From the NCBI GenBank assembly GCA_963576735.1, contig OY755181.1:16567261-16631260 (forward strand): a stretch of 64,000 bases of DNA, in the 5' to 3' direction. Shown piece after piece: positions 23,421 through 33,262 of the stretch. A program made the position numbers and the translations under genes. The notes beneath the pieces were generated by a model. It was given only the letters and a program-made list of their open reading frames with translations. It did no database searches and was not told the origin of the DNA. Source of the stretch: Bedellia somnulentella (Eukaryota; Arthropoda; Insecta; Lepidoptera; Bedelliidae). The first letter of the stretch is position 1. Every line of letters begins with the position of its first letter.

Positions 23421-24199
23421 GCCCCTGAGTGTAGCTTCGTGATTTCTGTGAAAGCGCTCATATGAACGGTTTAGTATCTTCGAACATAAACTAATTTTTA
23501 GAATGAGTTGAAGTTGAGTTGAGTCTAGTATTTAATATGTAAATTAGTAATTATTTGGTTTTGGTCACGGGCGCGATGGCTTATTTCATGTGTAATTTCG
23601 CTGTTTCTCTATCGATTTCTATGATATTTTTTTTATTGAATAGGTAATAATGTTACCTTTTTTAAATTAGGGATGAGTGAGAGTATTATAAACGTAAGAG
23701 TAAACAAATATAATCAGAATACTCCGAACTACTAAGCTATCAGGAGTTACACGTGATATTGTGAGTCAACCATAAAAGATAGACATATGCTGTTGAACAT
23801 TTTTTTTTAGAAAAATTTATGAAGATTTTTTCCGCCATACATACATTTTATGTAACTTTAACCATTAAGGCTGCACACGCGACGGAAGTTTCAAAAATGG
23901 AGTAACTTCTCCCGTTTTTCCAAAATTTCCCAAAATTCCCCTTTACTACTCTGCTGGAAAGTATACAAAAACCTGTGCAGGAGTATGAAGAATAATTGTA
24001 CCAAGTTTCGTTAAAATCCGTCGAGTAGTTTTTGTTTCCATAAGGAACATACAAACCGACAGACAGACAGACAGACAAAAATTTTACTGATTGCATTTTT
24101 GGCATCAGTATCGATCCCTAATCATCACCTGATAGTTATTTTGAAAATATATTTCATGTACAGAATTGACCTCTCTACAGATTTATTATAAGTATAGAT
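23416..24199 (+). mobile_element. RTE-like LINE-tail repeat, 3' portion
   Basis: Matches the copies at 48018-49063 and 50165-50904. Landmarks are GGTTTTGGTCACGGGCGCGA, AACTTCTCCCGTTTTTCCAA, a CAGACAGACAGACAGAC run near 24060 and the end TTATTATAAGTATAGAT. It overlaps the 3' flank of the perilipin gene. It does not code for protein. Confidence 0.65.
24182..24187 (-). terminator. Possible poly(A) signal of perilipin-1
   Basis: AATAAA on the minus strand, about 56 bases past the perilipin stop at 24243. It lies inside the 3' end of the RTE-like repeat, so the signal would be donated by a transposable element. No transcript evidence is available. Confidence 0.4.
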
Positions 24200-24242
24200 G
24201 GGATACTAAATCTCTTACTCCTTATTTCGGTTCATTAAATTT

Positions 24243-24356
24243 TCAGGTAATACAAACCAAGTATGCTTTTGACGTAATTTGTAGTTGGTGCAAAAGAGCT
24301 TCGAGCTTGCTGCGTAAACCCTTAACTTCCGCTAGAGCTGCTTCGACATGTGTGGA
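24243..24356 (-). CDS. Perilipin-1 terminal exon g
   Basis: 114 bases, 37 codons and a TGA stop at 24245-24243. Acceptor TTATTTCAG. It encodes STHVEAALAEVKGLRSKLEA, a helix, followed by a short hydrophobic end. The AT-rich repeat begins about 45 bases downstream. Confidence 0.8.
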   Translation of the reverse strand, partial: STHVEAALAEVKGLRSKLEALLHQLQITSKAYLVCIT

Positions 24357-27300
24357 CTGAAATAAAATAATATATTCATTACATACATACATACATATAC
24401 TCACGGCTATAAATCCCTAAAAGGAGTAGCCAGAGCTGAGAAATTACAAATTCCTCAGCCACTTTTGGAAGTTGGGTGGGGAAAAGACGGTAGAATAAAG
24501 GTTGTTGGTGATGGGTCTCCAACCTCATCGCCCAAAAATCCATTAAAAAGCCCCAAGTCCGTTAGTCGCCTCTTACGTACACCCACCGGAAGAAATGGGG
24601 TAGTGCTATTCTAAGCCGACACTACACAGCTAATATATTCAATTTTAATTATAAAGCAGAACATGTACATAAAGAGGATGGATGAAAGTAAAGTGGTGAA
24701 AGAGATATATCAAGACACCGTCTTCAAATATCAGTCACATATTTAGAGAATGAAAGTTTTTTTTAATGGATTTTGACGATACCAAAAACAATGACGGCGT
24801 GATAGCTCAGTGGATAGAGCATCGCTTATCGTGCAGACGACAAGTGTTCTAATCCCGGGTCGGGTCTACACCAATTTGTCTTTTCTAAAGGCATATGTGT
24901 GGTGAATTTATTATGGTTGTTAACAGTGAGGGAAAACATCGTGAGGAAACCCACATGTCTGAGTTGTACTTAGTCATGTGACAGTGTATTTGTATAAAAC
25001 GGCGATAGGCCTGCCTCCTACCACGCGAGTACACTGTCCAAGCAAAACGTGGGTACTCTGAACACCAGGTGACAATGTCACGTGATGTTCAGAAGTATTA
25101 GTACCTCTGCCAACACCTTCGGGGATATTCGGCGTAAACGTTTGAGTCTTGAGTCTTAAACAATGACAACAAATTAAAATAGTTTCTCTATAAACTGAGA
25201 ATTAAGTATACTACTACTAGTTTAATATTTATTTGACGACATCCGTGGCCGAGTGAATAGGTGACTAGCTTCTCGGTCTGGAGGTTGCGGGTTCAATCCC
25301 CGCTGAGAGCAACATTTATGTGCTGAATGGTGAACATAAATGATTGTTTCTTAGTCTTGGATGTTATGTATATGTGTATTTAAGCTTATTGAATGTAACG
25401 TTGAGTTAGTATCCCATAATACAAGTTTTACTAAGTTTAAAGTTATTTGATCTCTGTGTAATATTTCCGTATAATTAATTATTTATGAACGTGATGATAA
25501 AAATTGATAATCATATACGCACCTTCAGTAGCGCATCAGCAGCGATGGAAAGGTGGCTGGTGACAATGGTCATCCCTTGCTTCACGTTCCTGGAAAAATA
25601 TTAAGTTATAGCAATATATAGCTGTTTATAACAATAAGACCTTATTAGCTGAGTAGTGTCGGCTTAGAATATCACTACTCCATTCTCCGGTGGGTGTTCG
25701 TAAGAGAGAACTAAGTGTTTAGGGCTTTTAAAATGGTCGATGTGGTTGGAGACCTATCACCTTTCCACGGCTCAAAAACGGCTCTTTAACTTTCTTTTCC
25801 CCACTTAACTTCCAAAAGTGGCTGAGGAATTTCATATTCAGAAGCTCTGGCTTCCCCTTTTAGGGATTTGAAGCCGTGAGTATGTACCTTATTTCCTATA
25901 GTATTATGTTTTTATACGACTATAAAAAACACAATTTAATAACAGACATACTTCCTTTCACACGTCTCTACAACGTAATCATCTTACGAAGAACAAGTGT
26001 CAACTCACTTAGGTAAATCCGTGTGCGTATAGTTGATAAGATGGACGACCCTCCTGGCGGCCTCTCTTGCCAGCAGCACCACCATCTCCTCGACGGTGGT
26101 CGGCCGCGCCTGGTTCTCCGGCTCGGGCCCGCTCAGCGTCGCGTACAGCTCCTTCGCTTTCTGCCACGCTAAGACCGGGTCTCTTGCTACCTGATAATAT
26201 GAAGTTAGTTTGGTTGCGAGGTTCGTATTAGGCTGGTTGGTGTGGTGTGAGACTTTGATTAAAAGGGTATTGGTTGTATATACGCTGTAGGTGTATTTTT
26301 TAATTTGTAATGCAAGAGTACAGCGCCTTCGCTTTCTGCCACGCTAGGATCGGGTCTCTTACTACCTGGCATTATGATGTTTGTTGGTTGTTTGTTGGTT
26401 TTGAGGTTCGTATTAAGTTGGTTGGTGGGGTGTGAGAGATTGTTTTGAAGAGAGAACAGTATGGGTCGTATATGCGCTACTCAGCCACTTTTGAAAGTTC
26501 AAATGTAATGGCTTAGTCCACAAGTAAAGCTGTGCTTAATAAAAAAAACTAGTGAACATTTTGCAGTACGCTATATACAGATTTTTGACTGGCTATAATA
26601 TACTGAACGATGGACAGATATAAAGTAACGTTATGGCTTTACGGCATAGAGTAAAGTAATACACTGAATCTTTACGGGAAAGAACTGGATTGTCAACATA
26701 CATACATACATATACTCACGGCTATAAATCCCATGAAGGGGTAGCCAGAGCTAGGGAACTAGAAATTCCTCAGCCACTTTTGGAAGTTTCGTGGGGAAAA
26801 GATGGTGAAATAAAGGTTTTTGGTGATGGGTCTCCAACCGCATCGCCCAAAAATCCCTTAAAAGCCCTAATACCGTTAGTCGCCTCTTACTTGCTGTGTA
26901 TAGCACTACGGCTTAGAATAGCACTACCCCATTTCTTCCGGTGGAATGTCAAATTAAGTCCAAAGTCTAATTGGCTATGTGTCGTGATGGTTCAATAACC
27001 AATATGAAATATGAATGAAACTTTATTAACATTTATTTTAAAATATGCCTCACCAATTCTGCAACATAGACCAAAACGTTCATCTGCTCCTTGATAGCTT
27101 TGGCTTCAGCCAGCGCCTGTCTGGTGAGTCTCCGCTGCAGCTTCCTTCGAAGTCTCACGCTATGCTGGACGGCATGAGCGGCCCGAGCGCGGCCCGAGTC
27201 GCCGGTCGCACCGTCCACCTCATCTGGACCTGTCACTATAATCATTACTGCGCTTTGTTAAAACAGCTTGTTTTGTTGTTGGTGGTGGGAGGGCATGGAC

Positions 27301-30300
27301 GTCAGTGTTGGATAATAAGTTGGGTTTTAGAATTAATGTAACTGATTTCTAAACGTGATACTAGTGAACAGTGGAAGGATCTTGCTTGCATTATAGGATT
27401 AGTAGAAGATGATTTAATAGTCGAGCCCGTAAATTCACGCCCGCAAGGCAAGAAGTAGGTTGAAGCGGTGGAAAGCTTAGAATTAAGTAGGCGGGTAGCG
27501 TGAAGGCGATTCAAGGAGTGGGCGTAAATGTCCATCAAGGTGTGCACCTAGCACTCTAACTCTTAGACTACGGAGACGTAAGAAAGAACTAGTGCAAAAT
27601 CCAATTTATTAACAGGTACATACATAACATACATATACTCACGGCTATAAATCCCTGAACGGGGTAGCCCGAACTTTGGAATGAGAAATTCCTCAGCCAC
27701 TTTTGGAAGTTGATTGGGGAAAAGATGGTAATAATAAATGTTTTTGGTGATGGGTCTCCAACCACATCGCCCAAAAATCACTTTAAAAGCCCCTATACCC
27801 TTAGTCGCCTCTTACTCTCACCCACGGGTAGAAATGGGGTAGTGTGAACTAACGGCGTGAGATTATGTATGTATGTGTGTTAAATTCTCTAAGAGGAACG
27901 GCTGGTCAAACTTATTCTTCTTTTTTTTATTCATTCTTTAAATCCGTTCCATCACTCAAGCCATTTTTTACATTATATCCGAGTATGTAGTTATCTCATA
28001 TCATTTGTCTCATTTGAAACGCGCTGGTCAACGAGACTTGAACCCGGAGCCAGCGATGAACTGCGGACTCAATTTGTCGGCAGATAACACGTTGCATCAT
28101 AGATAATGGTGATTTACTTTGTTACATGTTTACTACACATACACACATACATGCATATACTCACGGCTATAAATCCCTAAAAGGGGTAGCCAGAGCTAAG
28201 GAACTAGAAGTTCCTCAGCCACTTTTGGAAAGTTGAGTGGGAAAAAGATGGCAAAATAAAGGTTGTTGGTGATGGGTCTCCAACCGCATCGCCCAAAAAT
28301 CCCTTAAAAGCCCCAATATCCTTAGTCGCCTCTTACGTACACCCACGGATAGAAATAGGGTAGTGCTATTCTAAGCCGACACTACACAGCACAATAGGGA
28401 TAATAGATAAAATTATTACTCTATAAGTAATGCTAAAGTTTTAATATGATTGTTTTGCTTGTTTAAGATGTATAGGAAGTTTTTTTATTATATCAGTATA
28501 ATAGCTTTGTTTGTTTTGTTTAAATAAAATAACTAAATTACCATTTAAATTATTTTAATATGGAAATATTGATTGTTATCGAATAAAAAAATATTTGCAC
28601 AAATAGAATTGTGAAAAGAGAAAACATATCTGCAAAGTTAAATCACATTAAAAAAATCCGTAGCGAAAATAAATTTTCTCAATTACTTTTACGCCTGCCA
28701 AAGAGTTACAATAAATGTATGCATCTATTTTTATAGCTTTATAGACGACAAAACACGTAGAAGTTTAAACATACATACATACATACACTCAGTGCTATAG
28801 ACTCTAGAAGAGCTTCCAGAGCTTCAGAATAAGGAATTAGTCAGCAAATTTCAGAAGTTGGGTGGTGAAAAGATTGTAAAGTAAATGTTTTTGGTAAATG
28901 GGTCTCCAACCGCATCGCCCACATATCACTTAAAAGGCCCCGATGCCCTTAGCCGCCTCTTACGAATACCCACGGGAAGAAATAGGGTAGTGCTATTCTA
29001 AGCCGATGCTACACAGCTAAATTTATAATAATTTAGGAAATATAAAATTAACCGTAAATTTAGAAATTAAACCAAGAGCTACATTCAAAAGTTGAAAGCA
29101 TTGACGATAGGTATTTGAGGAACAATCTGGACGGGAGGTACCAATTATCGTTCCAGACTAGTACCGAGTGTCAGCCAGACAGACAGAACAAGGTCCAATA
29201 TGATTCAACCGGTATCTACTGACCTGCGATAACCGGCGGAAATTACCGACCACACATTTACTAATTGCCTTCCTATCACTCTATTAATGTAGCTCTAATT
29301 ATGCAACAATACGTTAAGACCTTTTCTTTAATACTCTGCTATTATATGATTTTTTGGATTAGATGACTTGTAGACGAATTATAGAATGTCCTTCATAGAT
29401 GAAATATACCGATTGGCATCATGTCCAAATCGTAATATAAATAACAGCTTTACTATATATTAAGGTATAAATATTTAAAGTGTTATTTCCGCAAAAGATT
29501 TTATTGCAATATTAATTGCATATAATTTCAGTATTTATGAGTTTTCAAAACGTGACAAACCATATATCGGGATGTAAATTAATTCGAATTTTATTCGAGA
29601 TCGATCTACGTGAATGTTATGGTTAATTTATCAAGGTTGTTTACTGTGAGGGAAATACCACCGACGACGTAGTAGTGAGGAAGCCCTTATAACTAAGCTA
29701 ATGAACTTAGTCATATGACAGAACTTCGTAGAAATCAAGTCCAAGAAAAAATATGGATACACTAATAAGTAGGTAACAAAAATAACACATGATCTTCTGA
29801 AATTTTGTGATGGTTTGAGATTGTTCGATATAACCATATACGAGTCTCGATAATCGCTTACCATCAGCCGCATCTTGAAAATCAGGGGGCAGATACTTGT
29901 CGACGTATTTGTCCGCCGTGGTCAACGCCAGGTCCAGCGCTCCAGCTGTCACGGCTGTCACTCTGGAATCCAGCACCGCCTCGCCCAGTTGCTTGACGGA
30001 GTCGGCGCGGCGCATCACGTAGCGGCGGGTTTCAGTGTACATCTTTTGACAAATCACAGATAATTAGAATGATTTTGTTCATGAAAACCTCATGTGGGAA
30101 ATATTACTAATAAATAAATGATAAATAAATAAAAGAAACTGATAAAAATAACAGATGTTTGAATACGCTGGTACACATTTGACAGTGTTTAAGTCTACCG
30201 TTCGGATGCAATGACGAAAAAGCTATCATTATGTACGGGTCATCAAAGACGACGATAGGAATTATTTTTTGAGATCACAGAACAAAACACACTTAGTGGG

Positions 30301-33005
30301 ATAACGAGTATGCACGGCAACATGAAAAATTATGCATTAGGTTTTATTGAAATTATGCACCCGGATTGTATACCTGTTTATTAAATATTTGTAAAATAAA
30401 GTTCCGGTTTTCGTAACACTGATTGTTAAGCTTATGGCCATCGACTTAAATTTTTTGTGCATTAATAGGATCGGATACAGAAAGTGCAAATCAATAATGC
30501 AATATCACCTGGAACTCATGTAAAAATGGGTGTTCCGCAGGGTTCTATTTTGGGCCCATTTTTATTTTTAGTTTATATTAATGATTTGCCGTTCATGGTC
30601 GAGAAAATGTCCGAGATAGTGTTATTTGCTGATGATACTTCTTTAGTATTTGACGTTGAAAGAAATAATCAGAATATTGACGAGGTGAATAACACGGTTT
30701 CACAGATTCAAACATGGTTTGCTTCCAATAATCTTGTACTGAATGGTAAAAAAACCAAATGCATTAAATTTGTATTACCTAATGTTAGGTGCGTTGATAA
30801 CGAAATAATTTTAAATAATGAAAAGTTAGTATTTTCGGATAACACAGTTTTCTTAGGGATAACTCTGGACTCCAAGCTCCAATGGGGACCCCACATTAGC
30901 TCACTAGCTGGCAGGCTAAGTAGTGCTGCATATGCCGTTAGGAAAATAAGACATTTGACAGATGTACAGACAGCTCGATTAGTTTATTACAGCTATTTTC
31001 ATAGTGTAATGTCTTACGGTATTTTACTCTGGGGCAGAGCAGCTGATGTTGGTTCCATATTTATTCTCCAAAAGAGAGCAATAAGAGCTATATACAATTT
31101 GAGATCCCGAGATTCCCTGAGGGAATTGTTTAAAACAATAAATATAATGACACTGCCATGTCAATATATTTATGAAAATATTATGTATGTAAGAAAGAAT
31201 CAGGCCTCTTTTGTGAAAAATTGTGACAGACATATTCGAAACCTGAGAGACAACAATAAAATATCAGTACCAAAATACAGATTGTCAAAAGTAAATACAT
31301 CTTTCATGGGGTTATGCGTAAAAATGTATAATAAAATACCTGAGGACATTTTAAATTTAACAGAAACAAAATTCAAAGCAGCAGTTAAAAAAAATCTTAG
31401 TTCGAAAGCCTATTACAATGTCAATGATTACATTAATGATGAAGTGGCTTGGTGTCATCAGGGCTCTGTGCAGGATGTTTCCGGGCTAACACCAAAATTG
31501 TAATGGACGTTAAAAAAAGATGTGTGTTGACGAGTTTCTTACGGGTTCTTCTCTCAACAAAACACCTTCCGAATCCGAAGTAAACTTAGTATTAAGTTAA
31601 AATTTGACGTTCAAAAAACAAAGATTTATCTTTTTATTTTGAAATAAATGATTATTTTATTTTATTTTATTTTATTTTAATAACGATAAAAAAATGATAA
31701 TTTTACAATACAACCAGGCAGCAAGTTTTTAGTTTAAAGTTATTTATGGTACTGAAAATATGTCCTAGAAAAAGGTCTTACCCTCTCTGGCGGCAAATAA
31801 ATGGACGGTACCCGTTTTTCAACTATATCCAGTGACTTGCAAAGGAACCTGTCCAGCTGATGAATTGGTCCTTCGAGCATGGTGACAGCTGGAAGCGCCA
31901 GCTGAACTCCAGTTGATAACGACTTCTCGCCGAGGGTCAGGTACCACCGAATCCAGGTGTTTGATTCCTGGTAATAATAAGAGCAGTGTGATAAAATTTG
32001 TGAAAAAATATAGAAATATATCTCAAAACTGAAGAAATTAATAAAAATTTGTATCTGTAGAGTGGGAGTTTTAGGTTGAGATTTCACCAGAGATGTGCGA
32101 GGACAGTGTTTTTAAGAACCAATGCTCGCTTTAATTACCACGCCTCGCTGAGGATAGTGTTTTTTTTTTGCTCTGCTACACCACGCGTGTGTTGTAAGAT
32201 AGTGACGATTAAGAGTATTCTGCGTTTAAAACTAATTGTTGGCAATTTGGCTGGAGACCTCTCACCAACAGTACTGTGATTCACATTATATTTCTCACTC
32301 AACTTCAAAAATAAGCTTTTGTAAATTTAACCTCTGGGTACTCTTTACATACATATACTCACGGCTATAAATCCCTAGAAGGGATAGCCAAAGCTAAGGA
32401 ATTAGAAATTCCTCAGCCACTTTTGGAAAGTTGAGTGGGGAAAAATGGTAAAATAAAGGTTGTTGGTGATGGGTCTCCAACCGCATCGCCCAAAAATCCA
32501 TTAAAAAGCCCCAAGTCCGTTAGTCGCATCTTACGTACACCCACCGGAAGAAATGGGGTAGCGCTATTCTAAGCCGGCACTACACAGCATACGCAGGTAC
32601 TCTTTCTTGGGTACTATAGCCGTAAGTATATGTATTTATGTGTATTGTAGATTAACTATGTGAATAATTTTAAAGAACAAGTTTACAAATAGAATATTAC
32701 ATCATTTAAAAATGCTACATTAAATTTATGATGAACTACGAAAAATAAAAGAGCATGTATGAAAAGATTGATGGTCGTAAACGAAGCTAGAGAGTCAGGA
32801 TCGTACGAAATAGCGATCGATAGTCTCTGTCAACCCCAATGGGAACTAATGGCGTGAGTATATGTATGTATGTTAAGAATGCTTACCCTCAATTTGTGAT
32901 AGAGTTTCTCGCTCATCTCGAGCCCTGCGTCCACGATGGGGATAGAGGCCACCCTGCTCACCGCCTCCAGCTTCGGCAGCTGCTGCCGTCTCTCTATCAT
33001 CACCA
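24243..33005 (-). CDS. Perilipin-1 (lipid storage droplet surface-binding protein 1)
   Basis: Seven exons on the minus strand (33005-32887, 31967-31782, 30042-29862, 27229-27054, 26190-26009, 25589-25523, 24356-24243) join in frame with GT/AG junctions and end in TGA. Perilipins coat lipid droplets and control lipase access in fat body; insect PLIN1 is a target of adipokinetic hormone signalling. The N-terminal PAT region is clear: LPKLEAVSRVASIPIVDAGL, then the highly conserved LCKSLDIVEKRVPSIYLPPE, then RRADSVKQLGEAVLDSRVTA. The C-terminal half holds charged helices. The first exon opens with an acceptor, so an upstream exon with the true ATG may exist. If translation starts at the in-frame ATG 33000-32998 the product is 339 residues, slightly short for the family. 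Introns are loaded with SINEs and a LINE. Confidence 0.88.
24379..24630 (-). mobile_element. S1 SINE-like repeat with 11-base target duplication
   Basis: Full-length S1 in intron f-g of perilipin-1. It is flanked by perfect TAATATATTCA duplications (24368-24378 and 24631-24641). This supports insertion by target-primed reverse transcription with the (ATGT)n end as the 3' tail. Confidence 0.85.
24793..25165 (+). mobile_element. tRNA-derived SINE (T1)
   Basis: tRNA-like head (GGCGTGATAGCTCAGTGGAT with A box, B-box-like TTCTAATCCCGG), then a 290-base body with GTGAGGGAAAACATCGTGAG and CTCTGCCAACACCTTCGGGG. Related copies lie at 37185, 52238 and 58078. It is in a perilipin-1 intron. Confidence 0.8.
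25238..25455 (+). mobile_element. tRNA-derived SINE, another family
   Basis: Head CATCCGTGGCCGAGTGAATA and B box GGGTTCAATCCCC at about 25289-25301 give a Leu/Ser-like tRNA shape. The body after 25310 is AT-rich with no clear end. Confidence 0.6.
25523..25589 (-). CDS. Perilipin-1 exon f
   Basis: 67 bases, acceptor TTTTTCCAG, donor GTGCGT. It completes the Lys codon and adds 22 residues (NVKQGMTIVTSHLSIAADAL). Confidence 0.85.
25647..25893 (+). mobile_element. S1 SINE-like repeat
   Basis: Copy in the small intron between perilipin exons e and f, with 8-base flanks ACCTTATT (25639-25646, 25886-25893) and a short tail. Confidence 0.75.
26009..26190 (-). CDS. Perilipin-1 exon e
   Basis: 182 bases, acceptor TATTATCAG, donor GTGAGT, phase 0 to phase 2. 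It encodes VARDPVLAWQKAKELYATLS and a VEEMVVLLAREAARRVV helix. A diverged partial copy of its start lies at 26318-26450. Confidence 0.85.
26318..26450 (-). pseudogene. Partial tandem duplicate of perilipin-1 exon e and its acceptor
   Basis: The segment repeats 26139-26265 with about 175 bases of offset. It includes a plausible acceptor (ATGCCAG) at 26366 and the first codons of exon e (VVRDPILAWQKAKALY), then loses the match after 26318. Read through, it meets a stop soon after, so it is probably a dead exon fragment. Use as an alternative exon is not excluded. Confidence 0.75.
26696..26945 (-). mobile_element. S1 SINE-like repeat with inverted head
   Basis: The copy runs normally on the minus strand up to about 26890, then switches to the plus-strand head sequence (GCTGTGTATAGCAC, GGCTTAGAATAGCACTACCC). 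It is thus a head-to-head hybrid of two S1 pieces. Confidence 0.65.
27054..27229 (-). CDS. Perilipin-1 exon d
   Basis: 176 bases, completes the split Gly codon from exon c and leaves in phase 0 at GTGAGG. Rich in Arg and Ala (RKLQRRLTRQALAEAKAIKE), a predicted amphipathic helix. Noticeably GC-rich compared with its surroundings, as are the other exons. Confidence 0.85.
27616..27847 (-). mobile_element. S1 SINE-like repeat
   Basis: Minus-strand copy in perilipin intron c-d, tail at 27616, slightly short at its head. Confidence 0.75.
28137..28390 (-). mobile_element. S1 SINE-like repeat
   Basis: Full-length minus-strand copy in perilipin intron c-d. Confidence 0.8.
28770..29017 (-). mobile_element. 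S1 SINE-like repeat
   Basis: Diverged full-length minus-strand copy in perilipin intron c-d. Confidence 0.75.
29610..29715 (+). mobile_element. T1 SINE remnant
   Basis: Diverged piece of the T1 body (GGTTAATTTATCAAGG, ACTGTGAGGGAAA, TTAGTCATATGACAG). Both ends are lost. Confidence 0.5.
29862..30042 (-). CDS. Perilipin-1 exon c
   Basis: 181 bases, enters in phase 0 directly after a CAAAAG acceptor and leaves in phase 1 at GTAAG. It encodes RRADSVKQLGEAVLDSR and the ADKYVDKYLPPD segment typical of insect PLIN1. Confidence 0.9.
30073..30135 (+). repeat. Single arm of the tRNA palindromic repeat
   Basis: TTTTGTTCATGAAAACCTCA and the following bases match the outer arm of the 56584-56858 element. 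No tRNA-like core is present. It lies 30 bases upstream of perilipin exon c, inside intron b-c. Confidence 0.65.
30470..31679 (+). mobile_element. 5'-truncated Jockey-like LINE in a perilipin-1 intron
   Basis: The frame 30484-31503 encodes the second half of an RT (MGVPQGSILGPFLFLVYIND, then FADDTSLVF) and the C-terminal domain, 339 residues without a break to its stop. A 3' untranslated region and an (ATTTT)n tail (31647-31679) follow. The insertion is antisense to perilipin-1, in intron b-c. The lack of stops and clean tail suggest a young insertion. No target duplication was found by eye. Confidence 0.85.
31782..31967 (-). CDS. Perilipin-1 exon b
   Basis: 186 bases, 62 codons, phase 0 at both ends, acceptor TTATTACCAG and donor GTAAG. 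It encodes the most conserved perilipin signature, LCKSLDIVEKRVPSIYLPPE. Confidence 0.9.
32205..32300 (+). mobile_element. S1 remnant
   Basis: Diverged middle of S1 (GGCTGGAGACC, CTCACTCAACTTC) without head or tail. Confidence 0.4.
32346..32588 (-). mobile_element. S1 SINE-like repeat
   Basis: Full-length minus-strand copy in perilipin intron a-b. GGTACTCTTT occurs just left (32337-32346) and, after seven bases, to the right (32596-32605), a likely target duplication. Confidence 0.75.
32745..32876 (+). mobile_element. Short repeat family C with ATGT tail
   Basis: Landmarks are AGAGCATGTATGA, CAGGATCGTACGAAATAGCG, ATAGTCTCTGTC and GGCGTGAGTATATGTATGTA. Its end resembles S1's end, but the body is different. 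Related pieces are at 41735, 43800, 46945 and 56010. It ends 11 bases before the perilipin exon a donor side. Confidence 0.55.
32887..33005 (-). CDS. Perilipin-1 exon a (first recognised)
   Basis: 119 bases; acceptor TTTTCCCCAG before 33005, donor GTAAG after 32887, leaves phase 0. It encodes the PAT start with VMIERRQQLPKLEAVSRVAS. An in-frame ATG at 33000-32998 is a possible start; otherwise the start lies in an upstream exon I could not find. Confidence 0.85.
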
Positions 33006-33038
33006 CTGGGGAAAACAGGAACGTTAGATAGTTACATT

Positions 33039-33262
33039 GCTGTGTGGTGTCGGCTTAGAATAGCACTACCCCATTGCTTCCGGTGAATGTTTGTTATAAG
33101 CTACTAACGGTATTGGGGCTTTTAAGCGAGTTTTGGGCGATGCGGATGAAGGCCTATCACTGACAACCTTAATTTTACCATACACGCAAGTTCCAAAAGT
33201 GGCTGAGGTATTTCTAATTCCTTAGATATGGCTACCTCTTCTAGGGATTTCTGTGTGTGTTA
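33039..33262 (+). mobile_element. S1 SINE-like repeat
   Basis: Plus-strand copy starting 34 bases upstream of perilipin exon a. Its tail has become GTGTGTGTTATG. Confidence 0.75.

Noticed and set aside
23848..24105. An 85-residue frame, also seen at 48761, that looks conserved
   Set aside because: It is a reading of the RTE-like repeat through its CAGACAGAC run; conservation comes from repeat copies, not coding.
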